This document shows positions 8,521 to 15,599 of a DNA stretch of 64,000 nt, piece after piece. The DNA is from Sphingomonas canadensis. GTDB lineage: Bacteria > Pseudomonadota > Alphaproteobacteria > Sphingomonadales > Sphingomonadaceae. Numbering within the stretch: position 1 is the stretch's first letter; every line of letters begins with the position of its first letter. The notes under the pieces were generated by a model that saw only the letters and a list, made by a program, of their open reading frames with translations, did no database searches and was not told the origin of the DNA. Location of the stretch: contig NZ_JAPDRA010000008.1 in the NCBI RefSeq assembly GCF_026013525.1, forward strand, positions 146,501 through 210,500. Direction: 5' to 3'. A program made the translations under genes and the position numbers.

Positions 8521-9078
8521 ATGGCTGATTTCTGCGATTTCGCTCCGTCCCTTTCGATTATTCAGATCACGCGCGACATGAAGCGGGAGTTGCGCTCTCA
8601 TTGGAAGCGCACTGGCCTGTCCACGCGGCGCATCGTTGAAAACGATCCAAACGCGCCCGAGGGGCTGACCGTGGCGATGGTCAATGGCTGGATCGCGAAC
8701 AAGATACACGAAGCCCGCGCCGATCACTGGACATTCACGCTCACGAAATGGGCATCATTCCCCGATGGGGAATATCACCGACAACGACGCGCGACACGAC
8801 AAAAAGGGCCGGGTCGCCCGCGACGCAATAAGGGCGACATCTGGATTCCCCTGACGCCGGAAATGTCTGCGCAATTTATCTCGGAAATGGCGCGCACCAA
8901 CGCCGATTTTGACGGCGACATTTTACGCGCAGCGAATGTGCCCGAAGGATTGACGCTGCGCGTCCTCCATAACTGGCGTTATCGCCACACCAAAACCACG
9001 CGCTGCGATCATTGGAATTTTGTAATGGATCGTCTGCGCACCATGCCAGATTTCAAGAGCCAGTTTTCCAAGCGATAG
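8521..9078 (+). CDS. hypothetical protein with internal duplication and AT-hook-like linker
   Basis: This 185-residue soluble protein contains two copies of one module, at about 20-82 and 115-177. Shared signatures are APEGLT/VPEGLT, a Trp eleven residues later (NGWIAN/HNWRYR), and RADHW/RCDHW followed by an aromatic-rich helix ending in FPD/MPD. The linker at 94-103 (QKGPGRPRRN) has the GRP core of an AT-hook. The architecture suggests a two-module DNA-binding protein. The ATG at 8521 is preferred over a GTG at 8479, which falls inside the upstream hairpin. I do not recognise the module from a named family. The next gene also carries an AT-hook-like tail. Confidence 0.7.
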   Translation: MADFCDFAPSLSIIQITRDMKRELRSHWKRTGLSTRRIVENDPNAPEGLTVAMVNGWIANKIHEARADHWTFTLTKWASFPDGEYHRQRRATRQKGPGRPRRNKGDIWIPLTPEMSAQFISEMARTNADFDGDILRAANVPEGLTLRVLHNWRYRHTKTTRCDHWNFVMDRLRTMPDFKSQFSKR

Positions 9079-9132
9079 TGCAGAAGGCGTGACTTCTCCC
9101 CATCCCGAGAATCGGTTGGTCATAGAACCGTG

Positions 9133-9149
9133 GCGGAAAGGATTTCCGC
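9133..9149 (+). promoter_or_regulatory. hairpin enclosing the ribosome-binding site of the next gene
   Basis: GCGGAAA, GGA, TTTCCGC is a perfect 7-bp inverted repeat with a 3-nt centre, ending one base before the ATG at 9151. The AAAGGA that would serve as Shine-Dalgarno site lies in the stem-loop, so folding should limit translation initiation. Confidence 0.45.
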
Positions 9150-9150
9150 T

Positions 9151-10287
9151 ATGGATAAATCGACAGCCGTGCGGGGATTGATGCCCGCGAATTTCATCAT
9201 GCATTTTATCTCTGCATCGCTCGCGGGCGTGTGGATCAGCGACATGGTGTCGCAATCCGGCGCGATGACTCCGCTCGCATGGTTTGAAACCATTCTCGCA
9301 GTGGTCGCGATTTCAATTGGGCTGAGCGTCTGCACATATATCGCGCTACGCCATATTCCGGCGCTCTCGCCTGAGCAGCGGCGCAAAGCAAAGATCGCGT
9401 TCATCACCGCCTATGGCGTCCTCGCTCTTGTGCTGGCGACCGCCGCTGCATCCGTTCTCGGCGCACCTGCCGGTGAACGCGCGCACCAAGAGCATGGCCT
9501 GACGGAGATGAAGGCGGCGACGGAAGTGCGCCGCAGAGCCGCTGCGACAATTCAGAATCGCGTGCCCGCTCTCACCGATTGCGTCGATACGTCCGGCGCG
9601 ATGAGCAGGCAGGAAGGTGCGACGGGCGCATTCAGCCGCGAAGGCGGCGATGTCGGCCGCGTTGCGATCACGCTCTCCAATATCTCGAATGCGTGCGCGA
9701 CCGCGCGCAATGCGATTTATGCGAGCCGTGCGCAGCTCGCACGATTATTCGCGCGCGCTGATCGCATCCTGATCGAAACGCGCCGCACGATCGATGCCGA
9801 TATGGATGCACATGATCGGATGGTGATGGTGCGCCGCTATGCCGATGAATGGCAGCGCGTGATGCGCGCGGTGAATGATACGCTTGCCGTCGAGGCGATG
9901 CTCGCCGTCTCCGATGCGCTTCGCAAGGATTGGCACGCTGCGGGGCTGCCACCGAGCGCGGCCAATGCGATAACGCAGAATTTCGACGGCCTCGCGGATG
10001 CGCTCGTCGAAGGTATCGATGACATTGCGGCGCTCAAGACCGCACCGCTTCCAAGTGTGCCGGTCGTCTCCAATATCGCCTATCTCGGCCTCTACCCTGA
10101 CGCGACCATGGGCGCGCTTGCGATTGGCGCGATCATCGAGCTGATCCCGCTCGGCGGGATCTTGCTCGCATTTGCGATCATGGAAAAATCGGTGAGCGGC
10201 AATCGCGCGCCTGCACCAGCCGACACGGCACCGCGCGTCGTTGCTTCACGCCCACCGAAGCGGCGTGGGCGACCGCCAAAGGCGTGA
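9151..10287 (+). CDS. inner-membrane protein with cytosolic AT-hook-like C-terminal tail
   Basis: This 378-residue protein has three predicted TM helices near the N-terminus (about 12-33, 43-65 and 80-103), a large helical soluble region, and a fourth TM helix near 325-348 (MGALAIGAIIELIPLGGILLAFAIM). The tail ends PPKRRGRPPKA, matching the AT-hook pattern (basic residues around a GRP core). An integral membrane protein with a DNA-binding tail could tether element DNA at the membrane, for example during transfer. The ATG at 9151 is preferred over the GTG at 9130 because AAAGGA precedes it. A strong terminator follows at 10311-10340. Family not recognised. Confidence 0.75.
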   Translation: MDKSTAVRGLMPANFIMHFISASLAGVWISDMVSQSGAMTPLAWFETILAVVAISIGLSVCTYIALRHIPALSPEQRRKAKIAFITAYGVLALVLATAAASVLGAPAGERAHQEHGLTEMKAATEVRRRAAATIQNRVPALTDCVDTSGAMSRQEGATGAFSREGGDVGRVAITLSNISNACATARNAIYASRAQLARLFARADRILIETRRTIDADMDAHDRMVMVRRYADEWQRVMRAVNDTLAVEAMLAVSDALRKDWHAAGLPPSAANAITQNFDGLADALVEGIDDIAALKTAPLPSVPVVSNIAYLGLYPDATMGALAIGAIIELIPLGGILLAFAIMEKSVSGNRAPAPADTAPRVVASRPPKRRGRPPKA

Positions 10288-10310
10288 GCCAAAATGGATG
10301 ATGCAATGAG

Positions 10311-10340
10311 CGCGGAGCGATGAAAATCGCTCCGCGTTTT
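10311..10340. terminator. intrinsic terminator between convergent genes
   Basis: An 11-bp perfect stem (10311-10321 with 10326-10336) closed by a GAAA tetraloop is followed by TTTT. It lies between the stop of the membrane-protein gene and the stop of the convergent minus-strand gene at 10345, and could serve both. Confidence 0.8.
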
Positions 10341-10344
10341 CGCG

Positions 10345-10728
10345 TTACCACCATGCGTAATAAGCGATGGTGCGGCCACGTCCGAATTCCTCGCGGGCTT
10401 TGCGGATGAATTCGAGATCATCCTCGCGTTCCTCACCCGTGGTTTCGCCGAAGAAGAAACCGGTCGTCTGCGGAAGCGTGCCGTCGAGAATCGTGCGCTC
10501 AAGCGCATCGATATCGGCGGATGTCAGTTCCACGGTGTTGACGTTGAAATCGTCATCGCTGCCGCCCTTCTCATAGTAGCGACCAGCCATCCAGCCATGC
10601 AGGTTCGGATGCTTGCGCCAGTAATGCAGGCGACGGCGTTCTTCGTCGCCAATGTCGTCGAGGTCGAAATCAACGCATGGTCGGTCATCGTCTTTCGGTA
10701 GTGAGTAGGCATACATATCAAGTCCCAT
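10345..10728 (-). CDS. plasmid/ICE-type hypothetical protein of the MGLDMYAY family
   Basis: This 127-residue acidic protein begins MGLDMYAYSLP. It contains LHYWRKHPNLHGWMAGRYYEKGG and TTGFFFGET, and ends IAYYAWW. I recall this small family from plasmids, phages and integrative elements, where it is sometimes labelled phosphoglycerate kinase without resemblance to that enzyme. Function is unknown. The start is supported by AAAGGAGACC just upstream. Its leader is related to that of the gene at 11444-11647, suggesting shared regulation. Confidence 0.75.
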   Translation of the reverse strand: MGLDMYAYSLPKDDDRPCVDFDLDDIGDEERRRLHYWRKHPNLHGWMAGRYYEKGGSDDDFNVNTVELTSADIDALERTILDGTLPQTTGFFFGETTGEEREDDLEFIRKAREEFGRGRTIAYYAWW

Positions 10729-10732
10729 ATCG

Positions 10733-10781
10733 GTCTCCTTTGGTGTGAACCCGCACGACCATTCGCGCGGGGCATGGAGAC
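10733..10781 (-). promoter_or_regulatory. leader copy 1: Shine-Dalgarno GGAGAC with upstream complement
   Basis: Read on the minus strand, the leader starts with GTCTCC, passes through a conserved GAATGGTC block, and ends with AAAGGAGACC just before the ATG at 10728. GTCTCC can pair with the GGAGAC of the ribosome-binding site. The same arrangement recurs at 11653-11705. Confidence 0.5.
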
Positions 10782-10955
10782 TGGCGGGCGCACGCCGGAT
10801 CGCGCGCGCAACGCCCCAACACGGTCATCAACGATGAGTGGTGCGGGCGGGGCTTGCGGGCATGAGCGGGCCGGACGGGCGCAAGGTCGGAATAATTCCT
10901 CGCGCACGGATGTGTCCGGTGTGGATCATAGCGGAGACAAGACTGGCGATGATGG

Positions 10956-11096
10956 ATGCGCTCGCATCGCGTGCCGATCACACGCGATGTCGACTATCGC
11001 GGCAATCGTCCGGGTCAGATTGTTGTGGCAACCATAGCCATTGGCTGTCCGTCACATGAGACGGCTTATGGCACGAACCTATTCGCGCGCCGATAG
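10956..11096 (+). CDS. possible 46-residue small protein
   Basis: The frame ATG 10956 to TAG 11096 encodes a protein-like sequence containing GNRPGQIVVATIAIG and ending GTNLFARR. No clear ribosome-binding site precedes it. The rest of the 10782-11238 gap shows no better gene. It could be a genuine small protein or the tail of a decayed gene. Confidence 0.35.
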   Translation: MRSHRVPITRDVDYRGNRPGQIVVATIAIGCPSHETAYGTNLFARR

Positions 11097-11238
11097 TGAG
11101 GTGCAAGGCGGGACTACGATCCCTGGCCTTCTCCGCGTTCGCTGCGATCACAGGTGATGCACCTTTATCCGATCACGCGAATGCACGTCCTCCAACGCGG
11201 CTCATGGTGAGCGGCGATCAGCAAAATGGAGGTAGCCC

Positions 11239-11412
11239 ATGAACTTCAATCTCACCCGCACCGATCTTGCGAGAAAATCCACATCGCAGCTCGCCGCGCT
11301 TTTCCAGCAAGCGACAACCGCCATCGCGGTTCGCCAAGGCGATCTCGCATCGGCGCACGCGATCATCGCGATGATCGCGCAAGAACTCGGTCGCCGTGGG
11401 CCAGCGCCGTGA
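11239..11412 (+). CDS. small helical hypothetical protein (57 residues)
   Basis: The ATG at 11239 is preceded by TGGAGGT at 7-nt spacing, a strong ribosome-binding site. The product begins MNFNLTRTDLARKSTSQLAA and is predicted to form two amphipathic helices ending in RRGPAP. The stop lies inside an inverted repeat (CCAGCGCC at 11401-11408, GGCGCTGG at 11413-11420). A second, terminator-like hairpin follows at 11433. Small helical proteins of this type are common in ICE gene sets. An upstream CCTCCA (11189-11194) is complementary to the TGGAGG of the ribosome-binding site. Confidence 0.65.
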   Translation: MNFNLTRTDLARKSTSQLAALFQQATTAIAVRQGDLASAHAIIAMIAQELGRRGPAP

Positions 11413-11432
11413 GGCGCTGGCTCGCGACCCGC

Positions 11433-11456
11433 GAAGGGGAGCGTTAGCTCCCCTTC
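11433..11456. terminator. bidirectional terminator-like hairpin
   Basis: A perfect 10-bp stem (GAAGGGGAGC and its complement, 4-nt GTTA loop) lies between the convergent stops at 11412 (plus) and 11444 (minus). There is no long T-run, so efficiency is uncertain. Its GGGGAGC/GCTCCCC core resembles the hairpins at 5052-5105. Confidence 0.5.
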
Positions 11457-11647
11457 TTGGTGTCCTTCTCGTCGTTGGTGCGCATCACGATCCGGCCATT
11501 GACGGGGATCGCATTCAAGATGAGCGTGTAGCCCTTGCCGTCTTTGGTTGCCCATGCGACGCCGATATCGGTCCAGCGGGCGTTGTCACCGTCGCCGTTG
11601 ACGTTGAAAAGGCGGTGGCTCGGGCGGTTGGTGTTTGTATCAGACAT
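11444..11647 (-). CDS. small conserved ICE/plasmid protein (67 residues)
   Basis: The product reads MSDTNTNRPSHRLFNVNGDG, then ARWTDIGVAWATKDGKGYTL and NAIPVNGRIVMR. This compact beta-rich sequence resembles short proteins found in plasmid and ICE backbones of alphaproteobacteria (RWT-IG-A---KDG-G patterns). Function unknown. AAGGAGACCTACTATG gives a clear ribosome-binding site. Its leader matches that of the gene at 10345-10728. Confidence 0.75.
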   Translation of the reverse strand: MSDTNTNRPSHRLFNVNGDGDNARWTDIGVAWATKDGKGYTLILNAIPVNGRIVMRTNDEKDTKKGS

Positions 11648-11652
11648 AGTAG

Positions 11653-11705
11653 GTCTCCTTGGTTGTTCGCGGGCGGGACCATTCCCACCGGCTTCATGGG
11701 GAGAC
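11653..11705 (-). promoter_or_regulatory. leader copy 2: Shine-Dalgarno GGAGAC with upstream complement
   Basis: The minus-strand leader contains GTCTCC (complement of 11700-11705), a GAATGGTC block and AAGGAGACC before the ATG at 11647. It is alignable with 10733-10781, and the pairing potential GTCTCC/GGAGAC is kept in both. Confidence 0.5.
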
Positions 11706-12013
11706 TCGTGACCTGACGGGTGAGACGGCGATCAAAGGCCGAGCGGAACGCGAGCCTGTTGGCGCGGAGCTGCACAAACCCTGAGGCACGAAGGGTGCGG
11801 AAGCGAGCGGCCTTGATCGCCGTCGCGTCTGGTCAAAAACCCATGAATGATGACGGCGGGGATGGTTCTGCCATGCCCGTGATGACGATTGCGGAGACCT
11901 TGCCTGATTTGACTGCCAATCGAACGGGCCGCGCTCGCGTCAAATAGAGCGTTGGCAATTTGGCTATCGGATCATCGATCTCGGCATTCCATCATCAGCA
12001 AGCCGGAGGGTTG
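11706..12013. other. 308-bp gap with no convincing gene
   Basis: Short frames exist on the plus strand (for example one ending at 11947), but none has a ribosome-binding site or a recognisable sequence. The stretch separates the small-gene block from the stop of the TIR-palm gene. I see no strong dyads here. Confidence 0.5.
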
Positions 12014-13429
12014 CTACGAGAACCCGCGTCTCAACATGACGGCGCGCTCGAACATCATCGTGTGAGGAAGAAGCTCGGGGCCAGCTTCGCAGCGACAGCC
12101 GCCGAAGCGCTTCGCCTTCTTCATCCCCAGCATCGCGCGGATCGCGACATCTATGCCGGGTTCGTGGGAATCGCGGTCCCGAAGCGCAACGCCCATGCTG
12201 ACCGATGCCCAAAGGTCGGGCGTGATATCGGACCACTGTATCCGACCGAGGCTTTCATGCGCGGCGACCAAGTGCGACATCGCGTCCGCGCCCCGTATCG
12301 CCAGATAAAAGGCATCGTCACCGCACTGGCCGGTATCACCGCCATACTCCGCAACGAATTCGCGCAAGGCGGAGTCGATTCGGCGTATGACGGCATCGCC
12401 TACGGTCTCGCCGAAATTGCGGTTGATATTTTTGATCCCGTCAACATCGATGATCGCGAGGCCGAGATCGCTCCGGCTTGTGGAATCCATCGGCGGGTTC
12501 AAACCTGTTTCGAGGAAAGCCATACCAGCATGTTTGGTACGCACCGTATTTCTGAACTGGAAAAATGCATCCGGCCCGCTCCGCCGCTTTGCGACCGCGC
12601 GCGATAATTCCTCGAAGAGCTTGTCCACGCCGTAACTCAGGTCGAGAGATAGGCACCGCGTGGTATCAATGTCATACAATGCCAATGTCGCAAGCGGCTC
12701 ATCGACGATGAGAACCGCCACTTCGGCATCGCGGGTGAATGTGGCGCGAAGCTGCTGCTGAAACTCGGCCTGCTGCCATGGTTTGCGCATGATCGCTTTC
12801 GAGAGGCAGATGACAGTGAGTTGTGCCTCGTCGATGCCCTTGGGCCACGACCGAGCCACGGTCTCGGCATTCGCGCCGTCCACGAGGACAATATCGACGA
12901 TCATGCCTTTCTGCGCAAAGCGCTCGGCAATCTCGGTCACGTCGCGCGTTTCGTTCTCACCGCGTCCTTTGGCCGCGACGAATAGGAGCTTTGGGATGTC
13001 CAGCGCGTTCTGCGGCTGGTTCGAGGATAATTCACGATCAAGAATTTCGCCGATGAAGTCGTGCAGGTCACACCGCTCTTCCAGAAGAGCAAGGAACTCG
13101 CGTCGCGTTTCGGTCCATTGATAAAAAAGCATCATCGGAACGAACTCTTCATAACCGCCGTTCCGCTTGGCTCCATCGACATGCGCGCTTACGCGAGTTT
13201 GAGCATCTCTTTCATTGTCCGGCAGCGAATATCTGAACCTCATCGCCTGCGGTCGTGAAAATCTGACAAACTGGCGATATTTGTTGCCATGCTCAGATTT
13301 GGCGTGGCTTTGGAACGCCTCCACCATGCGAAAAAGCAATGTGTACTCGCGTGTTGGAAGTTGCTTATGTGGCTCGAAGTCTGCTTTCAGAATTCCAGCA
13401 AGCTTTTGAAAATCTTCGGCATTCATCAT
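12014..13429 (-). CDS. TIR-like domain fused to a GGDEF/palm (GDD-type) nucleotide-cyclase-like domain
   Basis: This is a 471-residue soluble protein with three parts. Residues 1-143 are helical and unrecognised. Residues about 144-285 look like a TIR/SEFIR fold: strand KLLFVAAKGR, helix DVTEIAERFAQKG, strand IVDIVLVDG, then LTVICLSKAIMRKPWQQAEF. In that segment W218 and E222 match the WxxxE of NAD-cleaving TIR domains such as SARM1 (WVHKE); AVLIVDE follows. Residues about 320-443 match a GGDEF/palm domain: D328-x-D330, K333, N336, G340, G344-D345. The signature is CGDDAF at 369-374 in place of GGDEF, closer to the GGDD of Cas10-type palms. Domain calls are by motif; activity of either part is unproven. 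Upstream on the same strand is the repeat-protein gene. Confidence 0.75.
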   Translation of the reverse strand: MMNAEDFQKLAGILKADFEPHKQLPTREYTLLFRMVEAFQSHAKSEHGNKYRQFVRFSRPQAMRFRYSLPDNERDAQTRVSAHVDGAKRNGGYEEFVPMMLFYQWTETRREFLALLEERCDLHDFIGEILDRELSSNQPQNALDIPKLLFVAAKGRGENETRDVTEIAERFAQKGMIVDIVLVDGANAETVARSWPKGIDEAQLTVICLSKAIMRKPWQQAEFQQQLRATFTRDAEVAVLIVDEPLATLALYDIDTTRCLSLDLSYGVDKLFEELSRAVAKRRSGPDAFFQFRNTVRTKHAGMAFLETGLNPPMDSTSRSDLGLAIIDVDGIKNINRNFGETVGDAVIRRIDSALREFVAEYGGDTGQCGDDAFYLAIRGADAMSHLVAAHESLGRIQWSDITPDLWASVSMGVALRDRDSHEPGIDVAIRAMLGMKKAKRFGGCRCEAGPELLPHTMMFERAVMLRRGFS

Positions 13430-13540
13430 CTGGCGCAGCCCCTGCGTAGAAGGTCTAGCGTAGAGACAATGTGCGCGAAAGCCGTTTGAGTTATCGTGAC
13501 CTGTTCGGCGCGAGTCTCGCCATATAATGTAGAAACGCTC

Positions 13541-14104
13541 CTATAACCGGACCTGTGGGTGGCAGGTCATCTGTCTGAATGTGGTTTGCTCAGATACCTT
13601 TTCACCCGCCCGGTAGTGAGCGGCATAGTCCTCTCTGGTAAACGAATCGAAGGTTTTAACCGCAGGGCCGCCTATTCGATGCAGAAGGCCGTTCGAGTAC
13701 CATTCTTCTTTTTCGCGGAATGGACCGGATATGCCGCAGTAAGATTGAATAGCCGCAGGTCCACGTTCCCGGTGGCGAACACCATTCTGATACCACTCTT
13801 GGACTGACACTCCTCGGGAGTGCGTAACGTTCGATGCATCAATGGCTGGTTGGCGGAGGCGATGGAAAACACCATTTTGATACCATGCATTCAAAAAGGC
13901 GTCAGGGTTCATCGATGAACGGCCAATAATCGCGGGGCCGTCTTCACTATGGATATTGCCTTCTTGATCAAAACAAACTTCGAATTGATCGATATAAAAT
14001 CTACGAGCCAATTGCCCAATTTTGCAATCTGGATCATTATAAAAACCGTCAAATATTGTCTCAATGCTCGATCTATCAAACTGATCTTTAAGTGAAATTT
14101 TCAT
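13541..14104 (-). CDS. WYxNGxxHRxxGPA-repeat protein
   Basis: This 187-residue protein has three clear copies of a W-Y-x-N-G-x-x-H-R-x-x-x-P-A motif (about 74-87, 104-117 and 135-148). Degenerate copies are at 46-58 (EGNIHSEDGPA) and 163-170. Similar NG-xxHR-xx-GPA repeats occur in phage, giant-virus and bacterial proteins and are related in pattern to MORN-type hairpin repeats; their function is mostly unknown. It precedes the TIR-palm gene on the same strand by 111 bp, so the two may form a unit. Codon use is more AT-rich than the neighbours, which suggests a separate origin. Confidence 0.7.
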   Translation of the reverse strand: MKISLKDQFDRSSIETIFDGFYNDPDCKIGQLARRFYIDQFEVCFDQEGNIHSEDGPAIIGRSSMNPDAFLNAWYQNGVFHRLRQPAIDASNVTHSRGVSVQEWYQNGVRHRERGPAAIQSYCGISGPFREKEEWYSNGLLHRIGGPAVKTFDSFTREDYAAHYRAGEKVSEQTTFRQMTCHPQVRL

Positions 14105-14185
14105 CTATAGGCATTCTCCCTGCTGGTTTTGTGTAATAATATATCATAGTATTTTGCATAACAGCAAGATTTATTTGAAGAAACT

Positions 14186-14249
14186 TTGCCAAAACGCGTC
14201 CGGAAAAGCTCCGGAATCATTCCGGAAACACTCCGGACGACCTTGGCAA
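14186..14249. repeat. triple-nested inverted repeat with four TCCGGA units
   Basis: Three concentric dyads are present. TTGCCAA (14186-14192) pairs with TTGGCAA (14243-14249). CGTCCGGA (14197-14204) pairs with TCCGGACG (14232-14239). TCCGGAAT (14210-14217) pairs with ATTCCGGA (14219-14226) around a single C. It lies between the divergent genes at 14104 and 14331. Possible roles are a cruciform, an operator, or an element origin (oriT/oriV); none can be shown. Confidence 0.6.
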
Positions 14250-14330
14250 GGCCCTCCGGCATAACCGCATCACTGATCAGGGCTTGGCAGACCCAAGCGC
14301 GGCCGCTCCCCATTTCGAGGAGCAAAAGTG

Positions 14331-14765
14331 ATGGAAACACTGGAGTTTACACGGACCAGCTACACCGATGGCGGACCATCCCGTCCGCAAGGGCCAACGA
14401 TCATCTATCTCCCGCCCGCGCGCATTCTGCGGGAGACCTATACCATCTTCAATCTGGCTATCGCCTATGCAGGGATCACACCGCGTATCTCGCGCCGCCG
14501 TCTCGTCGATTGGGTCTATGACCGGATCATCGGGTTCGACGGCATGGTGATCGATCAAGGTGGGCAGCATCTCAATCTCCATGCCATCGACATTGACGAG
14601 GTGTTTGGCGATGACTGCTCCGCTAGCTGGTCAGGCGATTTTCTCGGTGGCCGCGCTCGCCCGCGCACACTCAGCGCCTCACCCAAAATCACTGCGCGCA
14701 TCAAGCTCATCTGGATCGCGCTCGCCATTCATAATCCCGCCGCCGCGCGCGATGTATTGCGCTGA
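14331..14765 (+). CDS. hypothetical protein upstream of the coupling-protein genes
   Basis: This 144-residue protein includes PTIIYLPPARILRETYTIF, a basic segment (ITPRISRRRLVDWVYDRII) and an acidic stretch (IDIDEVFGDD). There is no TM segment or known domain. The ATG at 14331 follows GAGGAGC; a GTG three bases earlier is also possible. The ribosome-binding GGAGC (14319-14323) has an upstream complement GCTCC at 14305-14309. It precedes, in the same direction, the TM protein and coupling ATPase and is probably part of that module. Confidence 0.65.
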   Translation: METLEFTRTSYTDGGPSRPQGPTIIYLPPARILRETYTIFNLAIAYAGITPRISRRRLVDWVYDRIIGFDGMVIDQGGQHLNLHAIDIDEVFGDDCSASWSGDFLGGRARPRTLSASPKITARIKLIWIALAIHNPAAARDVLR

Positions 14766-14810
14766 TCGCACAAGTTTGCCCCACGCGCCCACGTGTTCGG
14801 TGATGTGAAG

Positions 14811-14838
14811 CCTCCACCGGCAATTTCGCTGGTGGAGG
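14811..14838 (+). promoter_or_regulatory. hairpin burying the GGTGGAGG ribosome-binding site
   Basis: CCTCCACC (14811-14818) and GGTGGAGG (14831-14838) form a perfect 8-bp stem with a 12-nt loop, extendable by two pairs including one G-U. The Shine-Dalgarno GGAGG of the gene at 14846 is fully inside the stem. There is no T-run, so translational control is more likely than termination. Confidence 0.5.
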
Positions 14839-14845
14839 TTATTTC

Positions 14846-15598
14846 ATGTCCGATGTTCAGTTCAGGCTCGACTATGACGAGGATGGCGCTCGGCAAGTCG
14901 GGAGAGAGATTGTCCCTGCTGCCGCGCCGCGCGTTGCCCCCGTGAAGCGCAAGCGCAAGTTCCGCCTTCCGGCTGCGGCGAATACCGCGATCACCGTCAT
15001 CATCTGCGGCGGCGTGTTCTTCGCCGCTGTCGCCTTCGCGCCCGAAGGGTGGCGACCACAGGATTTCACCGGCCAGTATGTCGGTGATGTCACCCGCGAG
15101 GTGAAGGCGAATGAAGGTGCCATCGAAGCCGAGGTGCAAGCTTATACCAATGCGACGCGCGCGGCCTACGAACAGCGCAACGCGCAATATGGCCGTATCA
15201 TCGAAGGCTATCTCGAAGCCTATCGGGCGGCGGTCGCACTCAACCAGCAGCAGATGGAAGCGAACAACCGGCTGCGCGGTTCGTTTGTCGATCGGCAATC
15301 CAGCCAGACGATGCAGAGCAACGGCTCGAACATCGGCATTGCCAACGCAGCGGAGCTGATCGGCAATGTGCAGAATTGGCTTGAGCCAGGATCGGGCGAT
15401 GCGACGCTTGGCGAAGCAAGCCGTCAGCGATCCATCGCTGCGGACCGCCTCGAAGGCACGGCGCGGGAGAGTGCGAGCGTCGATCTCACCAGCTATGTGA
15501 ACGCGCTGCCGAGCGAGGAAGCCCTTCGTCGCCGCATCGACTCGCTGCCTCCCATCGAACTCCCGCCCCCGCCACGTTTTGATCGCGAGGGCCGATGA
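14846..15598 (+). CDS. single-TM membrane protein, probable partner of the coupling ATPase
   Basis: This 250-residue protein has a basic cytosolic N-terminus (PVKRKRKFRLP at 32-42) and one TM helix at about 44-65. The periplasmic region of some 180 residues is Gln, Asn, Ala and Glu rich and largely helical (coiled-coil-like around 85-140), ending in a Pro-rich tail. Its stop is 1 bp before the start of the TM-less coupling ATPase. This arrangement suggests that it anchors or recruits the ATPase, as separate TM partners do in some type IV secretion systems. This is inference; no family recognised. Confidence 0.7.
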   Translation: MSDVQFRLDYDEDGARQVGREIVPAAAPRVAPVKRKRKFRLPAAANTAITVIICGGVFFAAVAFAPEGWRPQDFTGQYVGDVTREVKANEGAIEAEVQAYTNATRAAYEQRNAQYGRIIEGYLEAYRAAVALNQQQMEANNRLRGSFVDRQSSQTMQSNGSNIGIANAAELIGNVQNWLEPGSGDATLGEASRQRSIAADRLEGTARESASVDLTSYVNALPSEEALRRRIDSLPPIELPPPPRFDREGR

Positions 15599-15599
15599 T

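Noticed and set aside
11720..11947. Small plus-strand gene
   Set aside because: No ribosome-binding site, a mixed basic composition and no similarity recognised.
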